Under the pieces are notes generated by a model. The model saw nothing but the letters and a program-made list of their open reading frames with translations. It was not told where the DNA came from and ran no database searches. 64,000 bases of DNA from Saccharicrinis sp963666825 (GTDB taxonomy: Bacteria > Bacteroidota > Bacteroidia > Bacteroidales > Marinilabiliaceae): assembly GCA_963666825.2 (NCBI GenBank), contig OY763044.2, positions 2,666,001 through 2,730,000 of the forward strand. Direction: 5' to 3'. How positions within the stretch are numbered: position 1 is the stretch's first letter; the number at the start of each line of letters is the position of its first letter. Made by a program: the position numbers and the translations under genes. Positions 52,540 to 61,199 of the stretch are shown here, in pieces.

Positions 52540-54108
52540 ATGCTAAAAGGATTTAAGAAAGAAAAAAACACCATCCCCAAAGATGGAATTATAATATTAT
52601 ACGGTACTAAAACAGGCAACTCAAAGGTTGTTGCTAAAGAGTTGAAGAAGCAACTAAAAAAGATGGATTTAGATCCTGTTTCGTTAGATATGAGAAAGGC
52701 AGATCCTGAAATTTTAGCTGATGCTTCAAAAGCCTTTTTTATTGTAAGTACTCATGACGATGGAGAACCACCTGCATCTGCCAGAAAATTCTTTAAATAT
52801 CTTCATTCATCAAAAATGAAGTCATTAAATCATTTAGATTACTCAGTATGTGGTCTGGGTGATTCTTCTTATGATATGTTTTGTGAAGCATCAAAGGTTT
52901 TAAATCAACAGCTTTGTAAACTGGGTGCCAATCCTATTATTGAAAGAGTGGAATGTGATGCTGATTTTGGGAATGATGCGGCTATTTGGATTAAAGATAT
53001 CATCAAGCTTTTTGAAGACAATCCTGTACCTAAAGAAATTGTACAGCACATAGCTTTTAAAAATAGCGAGGAGGATATTTATGAAGGTAAGCTAGCTGAA
53101 TGTGAGAAATTATCTACCACAGAAAACGGAAACGATACCTACCATATTGAATTAAGTGATTTTAATAAACCATTATCATTTAAGCCGGGCGATCTGATTG
53201 AGATAGTACCTAATAATCCGCAATGGCTGGTTGACAAATTAGCTCAGAAAATTAAAACTGAACAATTTAATGAGGCACTCTTAAATCAGAAAGAAATTTG
53301 TCGCCTCTCTCCTGCCTTTGTTAAATTTTATGCAACACTAACAAATAATCAGGCTTTACATCAACTAATCTTTGATCAATCAAGATTTAGAGCTTTTATT
53401 GACAAGGCAAACTTATTGGATTTACTAACTGATTTTCCGACTGAATTACAAGCTGATAAAATTGTTAATATTCTACCAACGATCACAGGCAGACAGTATT
53501 CAGTAGCAAATTATGCAAGTAAAACTAATAGTAATCTGCATTTGATGATTAAAACAATCAGATATCAATATAAAGAAAGAAAGCATGAAGGAGCTGCCTC
53601 TGTTTATACAAATGAATTTTTAGAAGTAGGACAAACACTAAAATTCAAATACATTAATAACTCAGAGTATCATCTACCTAAAAAGCATAAATCACCTCTT
53701 ATTTTAATTGGCGCAGGAACAGGTTTTGCTCCTTTAAGAGGTTACCTACAACAATGGCATGAGCAAAAACCATCCTCAAAAGCCTGGGTAATTTGGGGAG
53801 AACAAAAACATCAATTTGAAAATAGATATAACATGGAACTTGAGGCCTTGAAAAAGCAAACCAAGTTACTACATGTAGATTGCGTTTCGTCAAGAGATGA
53901 GGGCCCAAAAACATATGTTCAGGATGCCATTAAATCAAACGCAAAGCAATTTAAAAAGTTGGTAGATAAAGGAGCTTCAATATATGTATGCGGATCTAAA
54001 GAAATGGGTTCTGATGTTGAAAATACAATCATGGAAGTATTAAAGAATAACAAAACCTCGTTAGAAAAACTAAAGGAGAAGAACCGTTATATAACTAGTA
54101 TTTATTAG
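52540..54108 (+). CDS. Flavodoxin/FAD-NADPH diflavin reductase (CysJ-like) of the iron operon
   Basis: A 522-residue protein with the CysJ/P450-reductase layout: an FMN-binding flavodoxin domain (IILYGTKTGNSKVVAKEL at about 18-35; VCGLGDSSYDMFC), an FAD-binding region (GRQYSVANYAS, equivalent to RxYS) and an NADPH domain (LILIGAGTGFAPLRGYL; IYVCGSKEMGSDVE; final RYITSIY). It should pass electrons from NADPH through FAD and FMN. The position 1 bp after xusC suggests it supplies that membrane reductase rather than sulfite reductase; no cysI is present. The stop overlaps the convergent gene by 3 bases. Confidence 0.88.
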   Translation: MLKGFKKEKNTIPKDGIIILYGTKTGNSKVVAKELKKQLKKMDLDPVSLDMRKADPEILADASKAFFIVSTHDDGEPPASARKFFKYLHSSKMKSLNHLDYSVCGLGDSSYDMFCEASKVLNQQLCKLGANPIIERVECDADFGNDAAIWIKDIIKLFEDNPVPKEIVQHIAFKNSEEDIYEGKLAECEKLSTTENGNDTYHIELSDFNKPLSFKPGDLIEIVPNNPQWLVDKLAQKIKTEQFNEALLNQKEICRLSPAFVKFYATLTNNQALHQLIFDQSRFRAFIDKANLLDLLTDFPTELQADKIVNILPTITGRQYSVANYASKTNSNLHLMIKTIRYQYKERKHEGAASVYTNEFLEVGQTLKFKYINNSEYHLPKKHKSPLILIGAGTGFAPLRGYLQQWHEQKPSSKAWVIWGEQKHQFENRYNMELEALKKQTKLLHVDCVSSRDEGPKTYVQDAIKSNAKQFKKLVDKGASIYVCGSKEMGSDVENTIMEVLKNNKTSLEKLKEKNRYITSIY

Positions 54109-54869
54109 TTCATTTGTAGTATTTCATTAATCTCCTTATGGATAGAGATGATCTCTGGTTGATATTTATCTGTATCTTCAATCAGAGCTTTCTCTATCAA
54201 TTTATAGGATTTAATACGTAACAGACAATATTGAGTAAATACTTTATTTTGATCTATATATTCGGGATCTAAACCTGGTATTTGATTCATATCTTGCAAC
54301 AACGAGAGGTTTTGATTCCAAAGAAAGATCCCTTTTTCATTTATAAATTGAATAGCCTCTTCTTTTTCATCATTTTCAATTAAATCAAAAAGCTTTAAAG
54401 CTTCCTGTTCATTCCTTTGAAAACTGGCAAATCCCTCGTTATACTTATCTACATCAACCGGAGTTGGAGAATAAAAAGCATATCCCAAAATAACAACACC
54501 AAGAAGCACCATATTTATTGCTCCTACCCCTGCTGCTTTCCATCCTGAGTAAAACTCACCATTGTTTTCCTTATGCATGAAAATATCACGTCCCTGTAAT
54601 TTTTCAACTATAAAATAAATAATTCCGGTATATACCATTGGTATTAGATAATTAGGAATTTTATCAATTACAGCTTCTGGTATTGAAAAAATAGCAGTAA
54701 AAATCAGTATTGTAGCTATTACACTAATAAACAAAGCATGTTTACCATAATCATCTTTTCCTAAACTTCGGTAGTTTTCACGAATTAACCAGCCTGCTGC
54801 AACCGGACCTCCAATATATGTTGCTATGCTAATTGAACGTTGTGTATATAATTTGTAATTGATTTCCAT
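54105..54869 (-). CDS. Hypothetical membrane protein
   Basis: A 254-residue protein. Four hydrophobic segments lie in the first ~145 residues (about 15-28, 44-64, 73-88 and 113-132), followed by a soluble helical C-terminal region (FQRNEQEALKLFDLIENDEKEEAIQFINEKG, TPR-like in spacing). I recognise no family. It is the only gene between the convergent iron operon and the leftward mannose block. Confidence 0.55.
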   Translation of the reverse strand: MEINYKLYTQRSISIATYIGGPVAAGWLIRENYRSLGKDDYGKHALFISVIATILIFTAIFSIPEAVIDKIPNYLIPMVYTGIIYFIVEKLQGRDIFMHKENNGEFYSGWKAAGVGAINMVLLGVVILGYAFYSPTPVDVDKYNEGFASFQRNEQEALKLFDLIENDEKEEAIQFINEKGIFLWNQNLSLLQDMNQIPGLDPEYIDQNKVFTQYCLLRIKSYKLIEKALIEDTDKYQPEIISIHKEINEILQMN

Positions 54870-54935
54870 TTGATTGTTGATCTGTTATTAAGTTGCGAAA
54901 ATAAACATTAAAACTAAAAACAGAATAATACAAAA

Positions 54936-54964
54936 CAAAAATGGGTATCCCTAAAGATACCCAT
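54936..54964 (-). terminator. Terminator of the leftward mannose block
   Basis: A perfect 9-bp stem (ATGGGTATC / GATACCCAT, loop of 6) followed on the minus strand by TTTTTG. It lies about 110 bp after the MFS stop. Confidence 0.7.
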
Positions 54965-55076
54965 CAAATCAAAATTTAAACTCTAATCCATTCTAGCATG
55001 AAATGGAAAACAAACCTAGCTGAATAAATAGTTATTATTTATCTACACTAGTTTTTCAGTATAATTAATTGTGAAC

Positions 55077-56318
55077 CTATTTTCTAATTTTACACCCTTT
55101 TACTGCAAAATACATAATATACGCATAAACAGGGACAAATATCAAATATGCCTTTTGATAATCAGCAGAAGTAATAACCTCTCCTGTTTTTAATACATCT
55201 ATCAAGAAGCCAAAAATTAATGGTATAACAGCTCCACCAACAATACCCATTACCAATAAAGAGGCTCCTGTTTTTGTAAATTTACCAAGGTCAGCAATAG
55301 CTAATGGCCAAATAGCAGGCCACATTAACGAGTTAGCAAATCCGATTAATGCCAACATATATATTCCATAGCTTCCTGGTAAGTAAACCAATAACAATGC
55401 TGCAACAATACCAATAATTGAAAACGCTTTTAAAGCAGTTGTTTGTGATATAAATTTAGGAATCATAATTACTCCAAAAATATATCCTGCTACTAATCCC
55501 ATTGGCACGTACATTGAAAAGTTATCCAGATTTACTCCTGTAGAACCAAATACGGATTTAGCATATCCAATAATAGATACCATTGGTAAAGTCTCTACAC
55601 CTACATATAAAAACAATGCAAGTACTCCTAATAATAAGTGTGGAAACTGAAACACACTTGTTTTACCGGATTTTGAATCCTCTGAAACACTATCTTCTGC
55701 ATCTTCACCTTCAGCCTTTACTTCAGGAAGTGGAGCAAAAATCATAAAAATACCCAGAGCAACAAGAATACCTGTAACAATATAAAAAGGAAGAATTACG
55801 TCATCGAGTTTTACATTATTCAAGTCAAGAAATAAACCTAAAAACAAAGATGATAACCACCATGCCGATTTATTCATGATACCCATTAAACTCATACGCA
55901 TGGCTGCACTTTCCTGTGGTCCGATAATAGTAACATATGGATTAACAGAAGCCTGTAATAAGGTATTTCCAATTCCACCTACAAATAAGGCTAATAAAAA
56001 CAATGGAAAGGATAGCATTTTTGAAGAAGGAACAAATAAAACCATTCCTACTGCCATGATAAAAAAAGCAAGTACCATTCCTTTTTTGTATCCTACCTTT
56101 TTTATTATGACACCTGCCGGTGCTCCAAAAATTACGAATGCAGAAAATATTGCTGCTGTTACCAAATATGACTGTGATGTTGAAAGTTGAAACGCATCCT
56201 GTAAAAATGGAGTTAAAAATCCACTAATACCAACCCCAAAACCTATCACAAAAAATAAAATGCTCACTATTGCCAGTGGCACAATATAATTTTTGTTAGA
56301 AACTTGTGTATTGCTCAT
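55077..56318 (-). CDS. FucP/GluP-like sugar:proton symporter (MFS)
   Basis: A 413-residue protein with 12 predicted TM helices and the MFS loop pattern (KKVGYKKGMVLAF between helices 2 and 3). It matches the fucose/glucose-galactose permease branch: FFVIGFGVGISGFLTPFLQDAF at the N-terminus, GGIGNTLLQASVNPYVTIIGP and the later LIGFANSLMWPAIWPLAIADLG. These carry free monosaccharides with protons, so import of mannose released by the GH92 enzymes is a good inference. It is 80 bp after the GH92 gene in the same direction. Confidence 0.88.
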   Translation of the reverse strand: MSNTQVSNKNYIVPLAIVSILFFVIGFGVGISGFLTPFLQDAFQLSTSQSYLVTAAIFSAFVIFGAPAGVIIKKVGYKKGMVLAFFIMAVGMVLFVPSSKMLSFPLFLLALFVGGIGNTLLQASVNPYVTIIGPQESAAMRMSLMGIMNKSAWWLSSLFLGLFLDLNNVKLDDVILPFYIVTGILVALGIFMIFAPLPEVKAEGEDAEDSVSEDSKSGKTSVFQFPHLLLGVLALFLYVGVETLPMVSIIGYAKSVFGSTGVNLDNFSMYVPMGLVAGYIFGVIMIPKFISQTTALKAFSIIGIVAALLLVYLPGSYGIYMLALIGFANSLMWPAIWPLAIADLGKFTKTGASLLVMGIVGGAVIPLIFGFLIDVLKTGEVITSADYQKAYLIFVPVYAYIMYFAVKGCKIRK

Positions 56319-56397
56319 ATTCTATTTTTATAAATATTTAAAATTTATTTGGGGATAATTCTTTTTAATAATTAGCTATCAAAATCTTATTCAACTT

Positions 56398-58617
56398 TTA
56401 TTTACTAAAATCAGAAGGAGTATTACTTAAAACAAAATGAAGTTCACCGCCTTGAATTATATCATTGTGTGTAATACTAGTTTGAGAATAAGGCTGTCCA
56501 TTTAAGTAAACTTCTTTAATATAAATATTGTCTTTTGATTGATTCTCTGTTGAAATAGTAAACTGTTTTCCATTAGGAAGATTCAATGTAGCTTTAGAAA
56601 TCCATGGTGAAGTAATACTATAAATTCCATCTGCAGGATTAACTGGATACAAGCCCATTGATGACATAACCAACCAAGCCGACATTTGACCACAATCCTC
56701 ATTTCCACAATAACCATCTGGTTTTGTTGTATACTGAGTTGTAATGATTTTACGAACCAGCTCCTGAGTTTTATGTGGTTCACCAACTTCATTATACAAA
56801 TAAGCTACATGATGACTAGGCTCATTGCCATGGGCATACTGACCAATCATTCCTGTTGAAAAGATTGGTAACTCATCACCAGCTTCACCTTTGTATGTAA
56901 ACATAGAATCCAGCTTGGCTTTAAACAAATCTTCACCTGTAATACCTATTAAGCCCTTGATATCATGTTGCACATGCCAGAAATAATGCCATGCATTACT
57001 TTCGCAAAAATACTCGGTGTATTCTCTTGGAATAAAATGCTTGATAAACTCACCATTTTTATTCTTTGGTCTGAAGAAATGAGTTTCTTCATCGTAAAGA
57101 TTTACCCAATTATCAGCTCTGTTATTAAAATACTTATAGTCTTTAACCTTGTTTAAAGCTTTAGAAAACTGGGCAATACACCAATCATCATATGCATACT
57201 CCAATGTTTTGGAAACACTCCAGTGTCCGTCATCTTTATCATCCATTGGAACATAACCATACTTTTTATATTCTGGCAAGCTCCATGCATTACTCTTTGC
57301 AGTAGCCACACATGCTTCATAAAGTCTTAGTGTATCCATTGGAATACCTTTAAAGAAAGCATCTACAATAACCGGTACAGAATGATAACCTATCATCATA
57401 TTTGTTTCATTACCGGCAAAACTCCATACAGGCAGCAATCCGGTTTCATCATAATGACTCAGGAATGAAGCAATCATATCTTCTACTTTATCCGGAACCA
57501 TTATTGTATACAATGGATGAGCTGTACGATATGTATCCCATAATGAAAATGTTTCATACTTATCATATCCTATGGCCTGATGATATTCGCCATCTGCTCC
57601 TTTGTACCATCCATCAACATCAGAGTGTAATGATGGCGTTACAAAACAGTGATATAAATTGGTATAAAAGATTGCTTTTTGCTCTTCTGTACCTTCAACA
57701 TTAACTATTGCAAGCTTACGTTCCCATGATTTTTCAGCAACATGAACTACCTTATCAAAATCCCAATCCGCACATTCAGCCTGCATATTATTTTCAGCTC
57801 CCTCTATTGAATGTGAAGAAAGTGCCACTTTTACCATTACCTGATCACCTTTGTTTGATTTAAAGACAATCTCAGCTTTGGTCTTTACAGCTTTAACTTC
57901 ATTTCCTTCAATAAGATTTGAACCATCATACAGATCAATATGCTCAATTGGTTTTGAGAAATTAATCACAAAATGCTCTCTCTGATCAGGGGCCCATCCT
58001 TTAGAATAACGATACCCTGTAATAGTAGTGTCATCCTGAACTTTTAAATAAGTCTCGGTTGGTGCATCCCAATTCAAGGCATAACCCAGGTCAATAAGAA
58101 TTTTTGATGCCGAATCTTTTGGAAAAGTATATCGATGCATTCCCACTCTTTTGGTAGCAGTTAATTCTGCTTTAATGCCTGAGCTTAATAAATCAACACA
58201 ATAATAACCCGGAGATGCAGATTCTCTTTCATGACTAATTTTTGAATACGGACGATATTCTTCCTGATCTTTCCATAAATCTTCAGTAAATCTGCTATTA
58301 TATGGCATAATCAAAATATCGTACAAATCACCGGCCCCAGTACCAGTAAGATGCTTATGACTAAAACCAGCAATAGTAGAATCCTGCCAAAAATAACCAG
58401 CTATGCGATCCCATCCCGGCAAACCATTATCAGGACTTAGCTGAACCATACCAAATGGAACAACAGCCCCCGGATATGTATTACCAGGACCATCAGTGCC
58501 CACAAAAGGATCCACATAATCAGTTAAATGTTTAGCTGATGCAGATTCATTATGAGATTGTTGACAAGAAATTAATAGTACTGAAACAAAAATTAATATG
58601 AATGAAAATCTATACAT
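56398..58617 (-). CDS. GH92 alpha-mannosidase lipoprotein (first copy)
   Basis: A 739-residue protein with a lipobox (IFVSVLLISCQQS). GH92 hallmarks: YVDPFVGTDGPGNTYPGAVVPFGMVQLSPDN at the mature start, GFSHKHLTGTGAGD, LSLWDTYRTAHPLYTI, the catalytic-region NEDCGQMSAW and EPSHHVAYLYN. GH92 enzymes are calcium-dependent exo-alpha-mannosidases (mostly alpha-1,2, some alpha-1,3/1,6 or phosphodiester-specific). It probably acts in the periplasm or on the surface. A -7 element lies 26 bases upstream. Confidence 0.93.
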   Translation of the reverse strand: MYRFSFILIFVSVLLISCQQSHNESASAKHLTDYVDPFVGTDGPGNTYPGAVVPFGMVQLSPDNGLPGWDRIAGYFWQDSTIAGFSHKHLTGTGAGDLYDILIMPYNSRFTEDLWKDQEEYRPYSKISHERESASPGYYCVDLLSSGIKAELTATKRVGMHRYTFPKDSASKILIDLGYALNWDAPTETYLKVQDDTTITGYRYSKGWAPDQREHFVINFSKPIEHIDLYDGSNLIEGNEVKAVKTKAEIVFKSNKGDQVMVKVALSSHSIEGAENNMQAECADWDFDKVVHVAEKSWERKLAIVNVEGTEEQKAIFYTNLYHCFVTPSLHSDVDGWYKGADGEYHQAIGYDKYETFSLWDTYRTAHPLYTIMVPDKVEDMIASFLSHYDETGLLPVWSFAGNETNMMIGYHSVPVIVDAFFKGIPMDTLRLYEACVATAKSNAWSLPEYKKYGYVPMDDKDDGHWSVSKTLEYAYDDWCIAQFSKALNKVKDYKYFNNRADNWVNLYDEETHFFRPKNKNGEFIKHFIPREYTEYFCESNAWHYFWHVQHDIKGLIGITGEDLFKAKLDSMFTYKGEAGDELPIFSTGMIGQYAHGNEPSHHVAYLYNEVGEPHKTQELVRKIITTQYTTKPDGYCGNEDCGQMSAWLVMSSMGLYPVNPADGIYSITSPWISKATLNLPNGKQFTISTENQSKDNIYIKEVYLNGQPYSQTSITHNDIIQGGELHFVLSNTPSDFSK

Positions 58618-58642
58618 ATCACCAAGTTTAAAGTCAATTAGA

Positions 58643-58717
58643 CAAAAGTATAAAGTATCAAGACTGATGTACAGCTTACTTAATTATCAGGTAGACACAC
58701 AATCATGTGTCTCTACC
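58643..58717 (-). promoter_or_regulatory. -7 element for GH92 and upstream hairpin
   Basis: TACTTTTG (exact TAnnTTTG) on the minus strand at 58643-58650 suggests a separate promoter for the GH92/MFS pair. Further upstream, 58690-58717 forms a hairpin (GGTAGACACA / TGTGTC-TC-TACC with a 2-nt bulge) that could end the transcript from the GH130 gene. Confidence 0.5.
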
Positions 58718-58757
58718 TTGTTACCATGATACCTTACTACCTTGCAACTATATTATC

Positions 58758-59729
58758 TTATATAGAATTATTTTTAATAAAATCTATAATTTCAGGAATA
58801 CGACCAAATGCAATTCCTACTACAGTATCTGCAGCTCCATAATAGATAACTACTTTACCTTCTTCATCATGTAATGAAGCACATGGGAATACAACATTAG
58901 GTACATCACCATTCATTTCGTAATCAGTACTTGGTGCTAATAGATATGGTTGAGTTCTGTATAATACTTTATCAGGTTGTTCTAAATCCAATAAAGCAGC
59001 TCCCATTGAATAACGATATCCACTACATGTTTTAATTACTCCATGATAAAACATTAACCATCCTTCTTCAGTTTTGATAGGTACACCACCTGCTCCAACT
59101 TTCAAACATTGCCATGCACTATCCTCAAAAGGAGTTACTTTTAATACAGATCTGTGCTCACCCCAAAATTTCATATCAGGACTGTAGCTCAAATAAATAT
59201 CACCAAATGGAGTATGTCCGTTATCACTTGGACGACTTAACATACAGTATTTACCGTTGATTTTTTCAGGGAAAAGAACACCATTTCTGTTGAATGGTAA
59301 AAATGCATTTTCGCACTGGAAAAATTCTTTAAAATCAAATGTATAAGCCAAGCCAATAGTTGGTCCGTGATATCCGTTACACCAGGTAACCCAATATCTG
59401 TCTTCGATAAAAGCCACACGAGGATCATACTTATAATCAGAATGAATCATCTCTGTATTACCAGCTTTCATTTCAATTGGTTCCGGTTCAATTTCCCAGT
59501 TGATACCATCTTTACTAAAACCAGCGTGAATGTTCATCTGAACAGCTTTGTTATCACAACGAAATACACCGGCAAAGCCATCTTCATAAGGAACTACTGC
59601 ACTGTTAAAAATACTGTTTGACGTTGGAGTATCATATCTTCCAATGATAGGATTCTGAGAATAACGCCACACAACGTCCTTACACCCTTCGGGTCTTTCT
59701 TCCCAGGGAATTACATTTTTTGAAACCAT
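58758..59729 (-). CDS. GH130 beta-1,4-mannosyl phosphorylase-like enzyme
   Basis: A 323-residue protein of normal GH130 length with no signal peptide, so cytoplasmic. Recognisable segments: NPIIGRYDTPTSNSIFNSAVVPYEDGFAGVFRC, the catalytic-Asp motif YDPRVAFIEDRYWVTWCNGYHGP, VGAGGVPIKTEEGWLMFYHGV and VIYYGAADTVVGIAFG. The size and order match the branch that phosphorolyses beta-1,4-mannosyl-N-acetylglucosamine or mannosyl-glucose, giving mannose-1-phosphate. The neighbours (GH92 enzymes, two carriers) favour the N-glycan core. It lies 27 bp after the MFS gene, in one operon. Confidence 0.9.
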   Translation of the reverse strand: MVSKNVIPWEERPEGCKDVVWRYSQNPIIGRYDTPTSNSIFNSAVVPYEDGFAGVFRCDNKAVQMNIHAGFSKDGINWEIEPEPIEMKAGNTEMIHSDYKYDPRVAFIEDRYWVTWCNGYHGPTIGLAYTFDFKEFFQCENAFLPFNRNGVLFPEKINGKYCMLSRPSDNGHTPFGDIYLSYSPDMKFWGEHRSVLKVTPFEDSAWQCLKVGAGGVPIKTEEGWLMFYHGVIKTCSGYRYSMGAALLDLEQPDKVLYRTQPYLLAPSTDYEMNGDVPNVVFPCASLHDEEGKVVIYYGAADTVVGIAFGRIPEIIDFIKNNSI

Positions 59730-59756
59730 ACCTCTAATATTTTATATTTTGTTATC

Positions 59757-61031
59757 TTATTCGTCTTTAGGTGAATCGCTGTATGTAAATGGTACAAAAT
59801 AGGCCACTAACAACGAAGGTATAGTTGCCACAAGCACCCATATAAAAAATATTTTATATCCTAATAAATCACTTAAATATCCACTTAGCATGGATGGAAT
59901 CATAAAACCTAGATTCATAATACCAGTGGCAAATGCGTAATGAGCGGTTTTATATTTACCAGGAGCAATTTGTTGCATCATAAACAACATTAATCCCACA
60001 AAACCAAAACCATACCCAAAGTACTCCAATACAACAGCAACCGAAATAATAGTGAGACTTTCTGGCTGATAAATAGAAAGTAAAGTGTACATCGCAAAAG
60101 GAATATTAAAGATGACCGCTAACATAAATAAAGCTTTTTTTAACCCTTTGGCAGAGATAAAATATCCTCCTAATAGAGAGCCTATAACAAAAGCAGCTAC
60201 ACCAAATGTTCCGTATACTAAGCCGATTTCAGAAGTAGTCATACCTAATCCTCCGTCTGCTACTGCAGCTTTAAAAAATAACGGAGCTATTTTTATCGCA
60301 AAACCTTCAGCAAAACGATAAAGAATAATAAAGACAATATACCATATGATAAATTTCTTTTGAAAAAAGGTTTTAATCACATCCCCCAAGGTTACAAATC
60401 CTTCTCTTAGCGATTTCACTTCTACGGCCTCACTGCCACTAGGCAAATTTTTAATATGTAGCAATCCTAATATAAACATTATAGCTCCATATACACCCAT
60501 CACAGCCATCCATGCATACTTAATTCCTATTGTTTTTTCAAGTTCACCAGCTAAATACACAAAGGCACCACCAGATACTATTTTTGCCACATTATATGCT
60601 GCACCCTGCCATCCTATATATTTAGCCTGTAACTTTGGAGATAGTACACTTAAATAAACCCCATCTGTCGCAATATCATGAGTTGCACCACTAAATGCAA
60701 TAACAGCTAATAATGCAATAGAATAGGTAAAGAAATGATTAAGGGGTAAAGAAAGAGCCACCAAAGCAAACATCATACCTGTTACTAACTGTGTTGCTAC
60801 AACAAAATGTTTCTTTGTTTTAAACATTTCCAAAACCGGACTCCAAATTGGTTTTAAAGTCCATGGCAACATAATTAATGAGGTCCATAACGCAATTTGA
60901 GTATCACTAATTCCCATGTTTTTATACATCAATGCAGATGCCTGTGCAATTACAACAAAAGGCAGCCCCATGGCAAAATACACCGTTGGAATCCAAAATG
61001 CCGGATTCTTTTCCTTCGAATTTGATTTCAT
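59757..61031 (-). CDS. MFS transporter, AmpG/PAT-like
   Basis: A 424-residue protein with 12 predicted TM helices. The sequence FWIPTVYFAMGLPFVVIAQASALMYKNMGISDTQIALWTS, MLPWTLKPIWSP and GATHDIATDGVYLSVL is typical of AmpG-like (PAT family) carriers, whose members import sugars or muropeptides. The position next to GH130 matches the inner-membrane carrier paired with mannosyl-GlcNAc phosphorylase in Bacteroides, so import of the beta-mannosyl disaccharide is the likely job. Confidence 0.85.
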   Translation of the reverse strand: MKSNSKEKNPAFWIPTVYFAMGLPFVVIAQASALMYKNMGISDTQIALWTSLIMLPWTLKPIWSPVLEMFKTKKHFVVATQLVTGMMFALVALSLPLNHFFTYSIALLAVIAFSGATHDIATDGVYLSVLSPKLQAKYIGWQGAAYNVAKIVSGGAFVYLAGELEKTIGIKYAWMAVMGVYGAIMFILGLLHIKNLPSGSEAVEVKSLREGFVTLGDVIKTFFQKKFIIWYIVFIILYRFAEGFAIKIAPLFFKAAVADGGLGMTTSEIGLVYGTFGVAAFVIGSLLGGYFISAKGLKKALFMLAVIFNIPFAMYTLLSIYQPESLTIISVAVVLEYFGYGFGFVGLMLFMMQQIAPGKYKTAHYAFATGIMNLGFMIPSMLSGYLSDLLGYKIFFIWVLVATIPSLLVAYFVPFTYSDSPKDE

Positions 61032-61199
61032 CTGTTTATTATTTTATATCCTTATCAGATGAAACTTACATATCAATTCAACCATTTATATATCTGATGA
61101 ATAAACAATTGAATTCATATGCTTGTCCCATACAATTTCTGTAGTTCTATATTATATTTCTTCTTTACTTCACTACAATCATCACCTTATAACTTCAAT

